Shown here piece by piece: positions 44,866 to 53,461 of a DNA stretch of 64,000 nucleotides. A program made the position numbers and the translations under genes. Source of the stretch: Tepidicaulis sp002389665 (lineage in GTDB: Bacteria > Pseudomonadota > Alphaproteobacteria > Parvibaculales > Parvibaculaceae); the NCBI RefSeq assembly GCF_965222285.1, contig NZ_OZ244942.1, forward strand, positions 372,001-436,000, given 5' to 3'. The notes beneath the pieces were generated by a model. That model searched no databases and was not told the DNA's origin. It saw nothing but the letters and a program-made list of their open reading frames with translations. Positions within the stretch are counted from its first letter, which is position 1. Every line of letters starts with the position of its first letter.

Positions 44866-46674
44866 CTAGCTCTTCGTCTGATCGTCGGCTTCTTTCTTGC
44901 CGAGCAGTTTTTCGAGGCCGAGATTGTTGAACAGCTCGATCTTCACACCGTTGCGCCGCATGATCACACCCTGCTGCAGGACCGAGAGGAAGTTGTTCCA
45001 GGCCCAGTAGATGACGAGACCAGCCGGGAAACCCGCAAGCACGAAGGTAAAGATGATCGGCATCCAGGCGAAGATCTTCTGCTGCATGGGATCGGCAGGG
45101 GCCGGGTTCATCTTCATCTGAACGAACATGGTAATGCCCATCAGGATCGGCCAGACGCCGAGCATGAGGAAGCTGGGCGGGTCCCAAGGGATAAGGCCGA
45201 AGAGATTGAAGATCGTCGTCGGGTCCGGTGCGGACAGGTCCTGAATCCAGCCGAAGAAAGGCGCGTGCCGCATTTCGATCGTCACGAACAGCACTTTGTA
45301 GAGTGAGAAGAAGACCGGGATCTGAATGAGGATCGGCAGGCAGCCGGCCAGCGGATTGACCTTCTCTTTCTTGTAAAGCTCCATCAGCTCCTGCTGCTGC
45401 TTCATCTTGTCGTCTTTGTACTTCTCGCGCAGGTTTTCCATTTCCGGCTGAAGTTTCTTCATCTTGCTCATCGCTTCATAGGAGCGGTTGGCAAGCGGGA
45501 AGAAAACGAGCTTGATGAGCACGGTGATGATGAGAATGGAGATGCCGAAATTGCCCGTGAGGCCGGCAAAGAAATCGAGACCGATAAAGAGCGGCTTGGT
45601 GAGGAAGTAGAACCAGCCCCAGTCGATCAGAAGATCGAGCTTGAAGATGCCCGCTGCGTCATAAGCATCGACGATGCTCACCACCTTGGCGCCCGCGAAA
45701 ATTTGCGAGCTGACCGAGGAAGAGCCGCCGGCGGGGATGGTCACGCCGTCCAGAAGATAATCGGCCTGGAAGGTTTCCGAACCCCCGGACTTGTTTTCGC
45801 TGAACCGGCCCTTGAAGGCGGCATCCTGCGGCGGCACGAGCACGGCGGCCCAATATTTGTCGGTAATGCCGAGCCAGCCGCCGGCTTTGGCTTCCTGCGA
45901 GACGTCGCCGTCTTCAATCAGGTCGTCATAATCGACTTCCGAAAGACCGTCCTGGCCGAAAACGCCGATCAGGCCTTCATGCAGAATGTAATAGCCTGAG
46001 GTTTCCGGCAGGCCGTAGCGGCGCACGAGGCCGTAAGGGTAAAGCGTGACCGGCTGGCTGCCCGCGTTGGCGACCGACTGCGTGACGGTAAAGAGGTAGT
46101 TCTCATCGACGCTGATGGTGCGGCGGAAGGTGAGGCCCTGGCCGTTTTTCCAGACAAGCGTGACCGGGCTTTCCGGGGTCAGCGTGCCGCCTTCTTCCAG
46201 CGACCAGACCGTGTCTTTGTTGGGGAGGGCAATGCCTGCGCCGCCCGCTGCCGTCCAGCCTTGCTCGGCGAAATAGGCGCCCGGCGTGCCCAGCGGGCTG
46301 AAGAGCACGATCTCGTCGGAAGAAGTGTCCACCGTCTCGTGGTAATTGCGCAAAAGCAAATCATCGAAGCGCGCGCCTTTCAGCAGGATCGAGCCGCCGA
46401 GCTTCGGCGTGTCGATGGCAACGCGCGGCCCGCTTGTTACGGCCGTGGCGCGGTCCACCTCGCCGGTAATGCCGCCGCTGCCCGGCAGGCCCGGCGTGCC
46501 CGTGCCTTGAACGGCGGGCAGGTTGCCGCTTTCGCTTGCCCCTTCCTGAGCCTGCAGCGCTTCCTGGCGGGCCTGCTCTTCGGCGACCCGCGGCTCGACA
46601 ATGAAATATTGCCAGGCCAGCAAAACACCCATCGACAAGGCGATAGCAATGATGAGGTTGCGATTGTCGGACAT
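44866..46674 (-). CDS. yidC: Membrane protein insertase YidC
   Basis: 602 residues. An N-terminal membrane helix (about 4-22) is followed by a large periplasmic beta domain (about 60-345). The conserved Oxa1/YidC core of five helices (about 360-580) follows, with YKKEKVNPLAGCLPILIQIP and a C-terminal basic tail. It inserts and folds inner-membrane proteins with or without SecYEG. It lies 8 bases after rnpA. The usual yidD gene between rnpA and yidC is absent. Confidence 0.97.
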   Translation of the reverse strand: MSDNRNLIIAIALSMGVLLAWQYFIVEPRVAEEQARQEALQAQEGASESGNLPAVQGTGTPGLPGSGGITGEVDRATAVTSGPRVAIDTPKLGGSILLKGARFDDLLLRNYHETVDTSSDEIVLFSPLGTPGAYFAEQGWTAAGGAGIALPNKDTVWSLEEGGTLTPESPVTLVWKNGQGLTFRRTISVDENYLFTVTQSVANAGSQPVTLYPYGLVRRYGLPETSGYYILHEGLIGVFGQDGLSEVDYDDLIEDGDVSQEAKAGGWLGITDKYWAAVLVPPQDAAFKGRFSENKSGGSETFQADYLLDGVTIPAGGSSSVSSQIFAGAKVVSIVDAYDAAGIFKLDLLIDWGWFYFLTKPLFIGLDFFAGLTGNFGISILIITVLIKLVFFPLANRSYEAMSKMKKLQPEMENLREKYKDDKMKQQQELMELYKKEKVNPLAGCLPILIQIPVFFSLYKVLFVTIEMRHAPFFGWIQDLSAPDPTTIFNLFGLIPWDPPSFLMLGVWPILMGITMFVQMKMNPAPADPMQQKIFAWMPIIFTFVLAGFPAGLVIYWAWNNFLSVLQQGVIMRRNGVKIELFNNLGLEKLLGKKEADDQTKS

Positions 46675-46682
46675 GGAAACGC

Positions 46683-47150
46683 CTACTCTTTGGGTTGCGG
46701 CTTGGATGGTGTAGCGGCTTGGCTTTCGACAGCTTCGGCCTGAACGTGAACAGGGCGCGTCCCGCGCGGGGAGGCCCCCCGTTTTGCCCCGTGGACCCGG
46801 GCAAGCGCAAGGTGCAAATCGTTCAGCAGCGCGCTATAGGGCCGGGTAATCGTTCCCTTGCGCCCGATCAGCACATAATCGAAGCCGTTTTTCCCCGCTG
46901 TGGGCAAAACGTCGCGCGCCGCAGCCCGCAGCCGGCGCTTGGCCCGGTTCCGGATCACGGCATTGCCGACTTTTTTTGTAACGGTAAATCCGACGCGCAT
47001 GTCTTCGCGCTTTTCGCCGCTTTCATCCAGCTCTTGGCGGGCCAGTTCATGGCGAGACCGCGCGCGTGCCTGCAGGACAAGGCCGGGAGCGGCCCATTTG
47101 TGCCCTTTGGCGGCGCTTAGAAAGTCGCGGCGTTTCCTGAGACGGTCCAT
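46683..47150 (-). CDS. rnpA: Ribonuclease P protein component
   Basis: 155 residues with the RNase P protein signature RVGFTVTKKVGNAVIRNRAK followed by RRLRAA (about 53-78). The start DRLRKRRDF is family-typical. It carries the basic RNR helix that binds the P RNA, for 5' processing of pre-tRNA. The C-terminal 35 residues are an extra basic/Gln-rich tail. It is located between rpmH and yidC, as in most bacteria. Confidence 0.95.
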   Translation of the reverse strand: MDRLRKRRDFLSAAKGHKWAAPGLVLQARARSRHELARQELDESGEKREDMRVGFTVTKKVGNAVIRNRAKRRLRAAARDVLPTAGKNGFDYVLIGRKGTITRPYSALLNDLHLALARVHGAKRGASPRGTRPVHVQAEAVESQAATPSKPQPKE

Positions 47151-47180
47151 GAGGCACCTCTCGGAGGCCGCGCCGGCCGA

Positions 47181-47315
47181 TTAGGCTGACAGGCGCTTGC
47201 GGCCTTTGGCGCGGCGGGAGGCCAGGACCTTGCGGCCGTTCTTCGTGGCCATGCGGGCCCGGAAACCATGACGGCGCTTGCGGACAAGGCGGCTAGGTTG
47301 ATACGTCCGTTTCAC
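47181..47315 (-). CDS. rpmH: Ribosomal protein L34
   Basis: 44 residues starting MKRTYQPSRLVRKRRHGF and ending GRKRLSA, the standard L34 pattern. The start is GTG at 47315, with GGAGAAGAG directly upstream. It binds the large ribosomal subunit. It lies 30 bases before rnpA on the same strand and heads the rpmH-rnpA-yidC-yihA-argB run. Confidence 0.98.
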   Translation of the reverse strand: MKRTYQPSRLVRKRRHGFRARMATKNGRKVLASRRAKGRKRLSA

Positions 47316-47707
47316 GGCTCTTCTCCGGCATGTTGGGGCCCGCCTTTACCGGCGGCTGCCCGGATACCGCCACCGGCTTTCCGGCGGGCATCCTGAATAG
47401 AAAAAACAAGCCGCAGACGGATGTCGCGGCAAGACTGGGGCGGTGTATAGGCAAATGTGCGGGGGAAGTCAACGGGAGGCCGGCACGCGCGCCAAAAATT
47501 CGGCGAAAAGCGGCATTGGGCGGAAAGGCCTCGCCCAAACCAACGTCAAAAGGTTAGGGGCCTTTCCCAAGGACGGCGGCGCTCTACCGTTCACTCCTGG
47601 TGAAATCAAGTCACGTATCCGTGAGACGGCGGTGGATTCTGTCCCCGGCGCTGTATGTATGCCTCAAGATGGCGTATTTGCCCCGAAAGCGTAAGCAGGT
47701 TCCCAAT
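47316..47707. promoter_or_regulatory. Divergent intergenic region, rpmH / DUF547 gene
   Basis: This 392-base gap lies between divergent genes and should hold both promoters. It contains GC-rich short palindromes but no clear riboswitch and no recognisable DnaA-box array. An in-frame Met extension of the rightward gene reaches 47600 but has no ribosome site. Nothing else was identified. Confidence 0.4.
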
Positions 47708-48583
47708 ATGAGCAAAAACCGATATTTCCCTTATGGCCGCTTATCCGGCGCGCTTATGGGGTTCTTCGCGGCGGCGCTGCTGGTATCCGCGCCCGCCCGC
47801 GCAGAAGAGGCCTGGCAGGAATGGACGGCATTTGAGGAGGCAAGCCAGATGAGTGTCGACCATGGGGCTTGGGCGAAACTGCTCAAGAAATACGTCAAAT
47901 CCCGCAAAAAAGGCCCGAATCTGGTCGATTATGCCGGGCTGAAGGCGAATGAGGCCGATAAAGCCGCGCTCGATGCCTATGTGGCGGGGCTGGAGGCCGT
48001 TACCGTCTCTGAGTTGAACCGGGATGAGCAATACGCCTATTGGGCGAATCTCTACAACGCGCTGACCGTCAAAGTTGTAACCGAGCATTATCCGGTGGAG
48101 AGCATCAAGGATATCGGGATCTCGCCCGGTTTCTTCTCGACCGGGCCCTGGAAGGCGAAGCTTCTGACCATCGAAGGGCGCAAAGTGTCGCTCGACGATA
48201 TCGAGCACCGCATTTTGCGGCCGATCTGGAAGGACCCGCGCACTCACTACGTCCTGAACTGCGCCTCGATCGGCTGCCCGGACCTGCCTCTTACGCCGCT
48301 CGACCCGGCAAAGCTGGGCAAGCAGCTCGACGCGGCGGCCAAGGCCTATATCTCGGCGGAGCGCGGCGCGCGCTTTGAGGAGGGGCGGCTCATCCTTTCC
48401 AGCATCTATGACTGGTATGGCAGCGATTTCGGCGGCAAGCCCGCCGCCATCATCGCGCATCTGAAGGAATTCGCGCCGGCGGCGCTGAAAGCTAAGCTCG
48501 AAGCAACAAGCCGGATCTATGATTATGAATATGACTGGTCGCTCAATGAATGGCGCGGCGATGACAAAGAGGCAGATGAATGA
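47708..48583 (+). CDS. Exported DUF547 protein
   Basis: About 291 residues with a signal peptide ending SAPARAEE. The DUF547 block is complete: VDYAGLK, YAYWANLYNALTVKVV, then VSLDDIEHRILR and HYVLNCASIGCPDLP, and the C-terminal YDWYGSDFGG. The conserved Asn-Cys and Gly-Cys positions are present. The molecular function is unknown to me. It overlaps the next gene by four bases (ATGA) and forms a cluster with a TVP38 membrane protein and a flavin disulfide reductase. ATG at 47708 begins the signal peptide. Confidence 0.88.
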   Translation: MSKNRYFPYGRLSGALMGFFAAALLVSAPARAEEAWQEWTAFEEASQMSVDHGAWAKLLKKYVKSRKKGPNLVDYAGLKANEADKAALDAYVAGLEAVTVSELNRDEQYAYWANLYNALTVKVVTEHYPVESIKDIGISPGFFSTGPWKAKLLTIEGRKVSLDDIEHRILRPIWKDPRTHYVLNCASIGCPDLPLTPLDPAKLGKQLDAAAKAYISAERGARFEEGRLILSSIYDWYGSDFGGKPAAIIAHLKEFAPAALKAKLEATSRIYDYEYDWSLNEWRGDDKEADE

Positions 48584-49347
48584 GCGGCGCACCTGAAACC
48601 ATCCCGGAAGAGCCTTCCGCCCCGCAGGTCAAGAAATCGGTTTTCAAAAGGCTCCTGCCTTTGCTCATTCTGGGCGCAGGGCTTGCGGCTTTCTTCGGCC
48701 TCGGGCTGAACGACTATGTCAGCCTCGATACGCTGCGCGATAACCGCGAGGCGCTGGGCGCCTGGGTCGCGGCCAATCTGGCACTGGCCGTTGGCATCTA
48801 TGTGCTGGCTTACGCCCTCTCCACCGCCTTTTCGCTGCCCACGGGCGCGCTTCTGACGCTGACGGGCGGCTTCCTCTTCGGCACCTGGCTCGGCGGCTTT
48901 CTGACCGTGATCGGCGCAACGATCGGCGCGAGCGTGGTCTTCCTTGCCGCGAAAACCGCGCTTGGCGATGTGCTTCGAGCAAAAGCGGGCGGCGCGATCC
49001 GCAAGATGGAGGAAGGCTTCCGCGAGAACGCCTTCAATTATCTTCTTGTGCTGCGCCTTGTGCCGCTCTTTCCCTTCTTCGTGGTCAATCTCGCCCCGGC
49101 CTTTCTCGGCGTGCCGCTGCGCACTTATGTGGCCGCGACCTTTATCGGCATCATTCCGGGCACTTTCGTCTATGCCAGCGTCGGCAACGGGCTCGGCGCG
49201 ATTTTCGCCGCGGGCCAGGAACCCGATCTCGGCATCATTTTCAAGCCGGAAGTGCTGGGCCCCATCGTGGCGCTGGCCGCGCTCTCGCTGGTGCCGGTCT
49301 TCTATAAAAAGATCAAGGCGCGCAGTGCGGGCAAGGCCGGAGCCTGA
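48580..49347 (+). CDS. TVP38/TMEM64 (DedA-superfamily) membrane protein
   Basis: 255 residues with about six membrane segments. After an acidic soluble start (about 1-20), segments begin near 25, 65, 95, 115, 180 and 225. The family motif lies in GALLTLTGGFLFGTWLGGF, the paired glycines of the re-entrant loop. The phrase FPFFVVNLAPAFLGVPL is also typical. DedA-superfamily proteins act in lipid or envelope homeostasis; the exact substrate is not settled. It overlaps the DUF547 gene and is followed after 64 bases by a disulfide reductase, an arrangement also known as gene fusions in other bacteria. Confidence 0.88.
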   Translation: MSGAPETIPEEPSAPQVKKSVFKRLLPLLILGAGLAAFFGLGLNDYVSLDTLRDNREALGAWVAANLALAVGIYVLAYALSTAFSLPTGALLTLTGGFLFGTWLGGFLTVIGATIGASVVFLAAKTALGDVLRAKAGGAIRKMEEGFRENAFNYLLVLRLVPLFPFFVVNLAPAFLGVPLRTYVAATFIGIIPGTFVYASVGNGLGAIFAAGQEPDLGIIFKPEVLGPIVALAALSLVPVFYKKIKARSAGKAGA

Positions 49348-49411
49348 ACGCCTGCCTTTGCTTTCTTCACGATATTCTCCGTAAACGAATAGTTCTGGAA
49401 AAGGTCTGGGA

Positions 49412-50842
49412 ATGACGGAAACGATCAAGACGGATATTTGCGTGATCGGCGCGGGCTCGGGCGGCCTTTCGGTGGCCGCGGGCGCGGTGCAGATGGGCAT
49501 GGGCGTGGTGCTGATCGAGCGCGGCAAAATGGGCGGTGATTGCCTGAACTATGGCTGCGTGCCCTCCAAGGCCCTGCTTGCCGCCGGCAAACAGGCGCAT
49601 GCGATGGGCAAGGGCGAGGTTTTCGGCATCAAGCCGGTAGTGCCCGAGATCGACTTCGCCAAAGTGCATGATCATGTGCACGGCGTGATCGGCGCCATCG
49701 AGCCTAATGATTCCGTCGAACGGTTCGAAGGGCTGGGCGTCAATGTCATCCAGGGCGCGGCCCGTTTCATCGACGAAAAGACGGTGGAGGCGGATGGCAA
49801 GCGTGTGAGCGCGCGCCGTTTCGTGGTGGCGACGGGGTCTTCCGCTGCGGTGCCGCCGATCCCCGGCCTTGAAAGCGTGCCCTATCTGACGAACGAGACG
49901 ATTTTCGAGCGCAAGGAAGCGCCGGAGCATCTGCTCATCATCGGCGGCGGGCCCATTGGCATGGAAATGGCGCAGGCCCACCGGCGTCTCGGCGCCGAGG
50001 TGACGGTGATCGAAGCCTTTAAGGTACTCGGCAAGGACGATCCGGAACTGGCCGCCATCGTCGTTGCGCAGCTGCGCAAGGAAGGTATTGCGATCCGCGA
50101 AGGCATCGGCATCGAGCGGGTGGAAAAAGACGGTGAGGGCATTGCCGTCCTCCTGAAAGGTGAAGAGGGCAAACCGGGCGAACGTCTCACCGGCTCGCAT
50201 CTTCTGGTCGCCGCGGGCCGAAAGCCCAATGTGGACGAGCTCGATCTTGAAAATGCCGGTATCGAGTTCGACAAGCGCGGCATCAAGGTCGATGCGCGGC
50301 TGCGCACCTCCAACAAGAAGATCTTTGCGATTGGCGATGTGACGGGCGGTCTGCAATTTACCCATGTCGCGGGCTATCATGCAGGCATCGTCATCCGGAA
50401 CGCGCTCTTTAAGATTCCGGCCAAGGCCGATCACTCCAATGTGCCCTGGGTGACTTATACGGACCCGGAACTTGCCCATATCGGGCTGACGGAAGAAGAG
50501 GCGCGCGGCAAATACGGCAAGGTTGAAGTGCTGCGCTGGCCGCTTGCCGAAAACGACCGGGCGCAAGCCGAGCGGCGCATCGAAGGCATGGCGAAACTCA
50601 TCGCCGATTCCCATGGGCGCATTCTGGGCGCGAGCATTGTAGGGCCGAATGCGGGCGATCTGCTGCAGCCATTGGTGCTGGCCAAAGCGAACGGGCTGAA
50701 AATCTCGGCGCTCGCCAGCGTCATCGCGCCTTATCCGACCATGACCGAAGTGAGCAAGCGGGCGGCGGGCAGTTTCTACACCCCGACGCTTTACAGCACG
50801 AAGACGCGTCTTCTCGTCCGTTTCCTCAAGCTCTTCGGTTAA
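49412..50842 (+). CDS. FAD-dependent pyridine nucleotide-disulfide oxidoreductase
   Basis: 476 residues, family of dihydrolipoyl/mercuric/glutathione reductases. FAD motif CVIGAGSGGLSVAAG lies near residue 10. The redox pair is Cys44/Cys49 in GGDCLNYGCVPSK. The NAD(P) motif IIGGGPIGMEMAQ lies near 175, and AIGDVTGG near 310. It lacks the HxxxE end typical of dihydrolipoamide dehydrogenase; the C-terminus instead reads YPTMTEVSKRAAGSFY, as in the mercuric-reductase-like group. The electron partner is unknown. It is likely co-expressed with the TVP38 gene upstream. Confidence 0.9.
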   Translation: MTETIKTDICVIGAGSGGLSVAAGAVQMGMGVVLIERGKMGGDCLNYGCVPSKALLAAGKQAHAMGKGEVFGIKPVVPEIDFAKVHDHVHGVIGAIEPNDSVERFEGLGVNVIQGAARFIDEKTVEADGKRVSARRFVVATGSSAAVPPIPGLESVPYLTNETIFERKEAPEHLLIIGGGPIGMEMAQAHRRLGAEVTVIEAFKVLGKDDPELAAIVVAQLRKEGIAIREGIGIERVEKDGEGIAVLLKGEEGKPGERLTGSHLLVAAGRKPNVDELDLENAGIEFDKRGIKVDARLRTSNKKIFAIGDVTGGLQFTHVAGYHAGIVIRNALFKIPAKADHSNVPWVTYTDPELAHIGLTEEEARGKYGKVEVLRWPLAENDRAQAERRIEGMAKLIADSHGRILGASIVGPNAGDLLQPLVLAKANGLKISALASVIAPYPTMTEVSKRAAGSFYTPTLYSTKTRLLVRFLKLFG

Positions 50843-50943
50843 ATTGTCCTGCCGGAAGACGCGTCAGTCTTTTGGCAAAAGGCGCGCAATCGCTGTATAA
50901 GAGGGGGCCGGGCATTGGGCGCCGGCAGGCAAGTGGGCGCGGC

Positions 50944-52431
50944 ATGGGGACAGAGGACCCGGAAAAAAAGCCAGAAAAGACGACCGGCGGGAGCAAGAGC
51001 TTTGCCGGTCCGGGCGGCTTTGCGGCGCGTTATTCGCGGTCCCTCTCTTCCCAGCTTCTGCTTTTGACCGTCATTTTCGTGATGGCGGCGGAAGTGCTGA
51101 TCTTTTTTCCCTCCATCGCCAATTTCCGGTTGAACTGGCTCGAGCAGCGCCTCGCCAATGCTCAGATCGCGACGCTGGCGCTGGAGGCGACGCCGGACAA
51201 CATGGTCTCGAGCGCGCTGCAGCTTGAGCTTCTTAAAAATGCCGAAGCCTATGCCATCGTCCTGCACCGCGATGCCACGCGCCGTCTCATTCTGACAAAA
51301 GATAACCTGCCGGAAATCGATGCGGGCTATGACACACGCGAGCGCTTTGCCCCGGTGCTGATCTGGGATGCGCTGGAGGTGCTCTTTGCCGGAGACGGGC
51401 GTACGATCCGCGTCATCGGCGAGCCGCGTTTTATGGGCGGTGATGTGATCGATCTGGTGATCGATGAAACACCGCTGCGCCAAGCGATGATCGGCTACGG
51501 CATCAATATTTTCACGCTTTCGCTGGTGATTTCCGTCATCACGGCGGGGCTTCTCTTCTTTGCGCTCAACCGCTTTCTGGTGCGCCCGCTCCGGCGGATT
51601 TCGGAAAACATGGTGGCTTTCCGCGAAAAGCCCGAAGACATTCGCCGCGTCATCACCGCTTCGGGGCGGCGCGATGAGATCGGGGTGGCCGAAAGCGAGC
51701 TTGAAGCGATGCAGCGGCAGATCCGCTCCACGCTGAACCAGCAGGCGCGCCTTGCCGCGCTCGGCGGCGCGGTGAGCAAGATCAATCACGACCTGCGCAA
51801 TATTTTGACCAATGCGCAGCTCATTTCCGACCGTATTGCCGGGGTGAGCGATCCGACGGTGCAAAAGCTCGGGCCCCGGCTTTTCGGCTCCATCGACCGG
51901 GCGATCGATCTTTGCGAAAAGACGCTGAAATTCGGCAAGGCCGAAGAAGACCCGCCGGAGCGGCGTTTCTTCCTGCTCGCCAATCTCATGGAAGAGCTCA
52001 GAAGCGCTTCCGGGCTCGATGATGAAGCGCGCATTGCCTTTGTCTGTGACGTGCCGAAGGATTTGCGCATCCATGCGGACCCCGATCAGCTTTTCCGTAT
52101 CTTGCTCAATCTCGTGCGCAACGCTGCTCAGGCGCTGCAAGGCGGCGACGGCGAGATCAAGGTGCGGGCCTGGCTCGAGGAAGACGACAAAGTCGAGATC
52201 GAAGTCTGGGACAATGGGCCCGGCTTGCCGGAGCGGGCGCGCAAACATCTCTTCCAGGCCTTTGCGGGTTCGGCGCGCGCGGGCGGCACGGGGCTCGGTC
52301 TGGCCATTTGCGCCGAACTGGCCGAGGCGCATGGCGGCAAGCTGATGCTGATGGAAAGCGTGCCGGGCAAGACGGTGTTCCGCGTCTGCATTCCCCAGGA
52401 CACCGCCGCAATCAAGCTGGCCGCCCAGTGA
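50944..52431 (+). CDS. Membrane sensor histidine kinase, orphan
   Basis: About 495 residues. A first membrane helix (about 35-57) is followed by a periplasmic sensor (about 60-175), a second helix (about 180-205) and a HAMP region. The phosphorylation site is His282 in INHDLRN, and the ATPase motifs are NLVRNAAQAL, DNGPGLP and GTGLGLAI. No response regulator lies next to it. The DHp region has a poor A-L-A pattern around the His. ATG at 50944 is the best start but has a weak ribosome site; longer in-frame starts are possible. The glucokinase start follows 10 bases after its stop. Confidence 0.88.
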   Translation: MGTEDPEKKPEKTTGGSKSFAGPGGFAARYSRSLSSQLLLLTVIFVMAAEVLIFFPSIANFRLNWLEQRLANAQIATLALEATPDNMVSSALQLELLKNAEAYAIVLHRDATRRLILTKDNLPEIDAGYDTRERFAPVLIWDALEVLFAGDGRTIRVIGEPRFMGGDVIDLVIDETPLRQAMIGYGINIFTLSLVISVITAGLLFFALNRFLVRPLRRISENMVAFREKPEDIRRVITASGRRDEIGVAESELEAMQRQIRSTLNQQARLAALGGAVSKINHDLRNILTNAQLISDRIAGVSDPTVQKLGPRLFGSIDRAIDLCEKTLKFGKAEEDPPERRFFLLANLMEELRSASGLDDEARIAFVCDVPKDLRIHADPDQLFRILLNLVRNAAQALQGGDGEIKVRAWLEEDDKVEIEVWDNGPGLPERARKHLFQAFAGSARAGGTGLGLAICAELAEAHGGKLMLMESVPGKTVFRVCIPQDTAAIKLAAQ

Positions 52432-52441
52432 TGGAGCGCGT

Positions 52442-53461
52442 GTGAGCGGCAAGGGCATATCCGGCGATCTTATTCTGGGAGATATTGGCGGCACCTATGC
52501 GCGGCTCCTGCGCGTGCCTGCGGACTTTCAGGATGAGGCGGGCGAGTTGCCCGCGCCTGCACTTTTCGAGCTTTCCAATTTCAAAGATGCCGAGGCATTG
52601 CTCGGCGCGTTTCTGGAAAGCGTGCCGAAGGAAGGACCGCTTGCCGCCATCGCGCTTTGCGCGGCAGGTCCGCTGGAAGGGGAAGGCTGGGCGGCCTCCA
52701 TCCACATGACGAACACGCCCTGGTCGCTTTCGGCGGAAGCGATGGGCACGCGCTTCGGCGCGCCGGTGCTGCTGCTCAACGATTTCACGGCCTGCGTGCT
52801 CGGCCTGCCGGATCTGCGCCCCGGTGATCTGGAGCCGATTGGGGACGGGGTGCCAGAAAAAGGGCGCCCGCTGGCCGCCATGGGCCCCGGCACCGGGCTC
52901 GGCACGGCGGCGCTTTTGCCGCAAGGGGAAAACTGGGTGGCGCTGCCCGGCGAGGGCGGGCAAACCAGTCTGTGCGCGGTCAGCGAGGAAGAACGCGCGC
53001 TTCTCGATCATCTATCCCGCGAGGGGACGGGGCCGGGCGGGCATGTTGCCGCCGAACATATTCTCTCAGGTTCCGGCATCGTGCGGCTTTATAAAGCGCT
53101 TGCGGCATTGGCAGGTGCCGCCGCCCCGCTTGCCAGCGCGGCCGAGATTGCGGCATCGGCGGAAGAGGGTGATGCGCTGGCCGTGCACACGCTTTCCTGT
53201 TTTTCAGGCTGGCTTGGCGCCATGGCGGGCGATCTCGCGCTTACTTATTGGGCGGCAGGCGGTTTTTATTTGGCAGGCGGGGTCTTGCCGAAGCTTGGCC
53301 GCCATTTCGACCGGGCGCTCTTTCGCGCGCGCTTCGAGGCGAAGGGCGTCTTCACGCCGCATCTGGCGCGCATGCCCGTCTATCTCATCAAGGGGCAAAA
53401 CCCTGCATTCTCCGGGCTCGCCCGCGCCGCCCGCATGGGGCTTGCCGCGCGCGCAGATTAA
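52442..53461 (+). CDS. glk: Glucokinase (ROK-independent, GlcK/Glk family)
   Basis: 339 residues. The N-terminal LGDIGGTYARLL phosphate motif, LNDFTACVLGLP with the catalytic Asp, and GPGTGLGTAALLP are family marks, plus WVALPGEGGQ. It phosphorylates glucose with ATP in the cytoplasm. The GTG start at 52442 has GGAG upstream. Its end overlaps the convergent gamma-glutamyltransferase gene by four bases. Its position right behind the histidine kinase suggests a shared transcript but no known functional link. Confidence 0.93.
   Translation: MSGKGISGDLILGDIGGTYARLLRVPADFQDEAGELPAPALFELSNFKDAEALLGAFLESVPKEGPLAAIALCAAGPLEGEGWAASIHMTNTPWSLSAEAMGTRFGAPVLLLNDFTACVLGLPDLRPGDLEPIGDGVPEKGRPLAAMGPGTGLGTAALLPQGENWVALPGEGGQTSLCAVSEEERALLDHLSREGTGPGGHVAAEHILSGSGIVRLYKALAALAGAAAPLASAAEIAASAEEGDALAVHTLSCFSGWLGAMAGDLALTYWAAGGFYLAGGVLPKLGRHFDRALFRARFEAKGVFTPHLARMPVYLIKGQNPAFSGLARAARMGLAARAD

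Noticed and set aside
47316..47707. Possible riboswitch or replication origin beside rpmH
   Set aside because: No recognisable aptamer pattern and no cluster of DnaA boxes could be seen by reading; only ordinary GC-rich palindromes.
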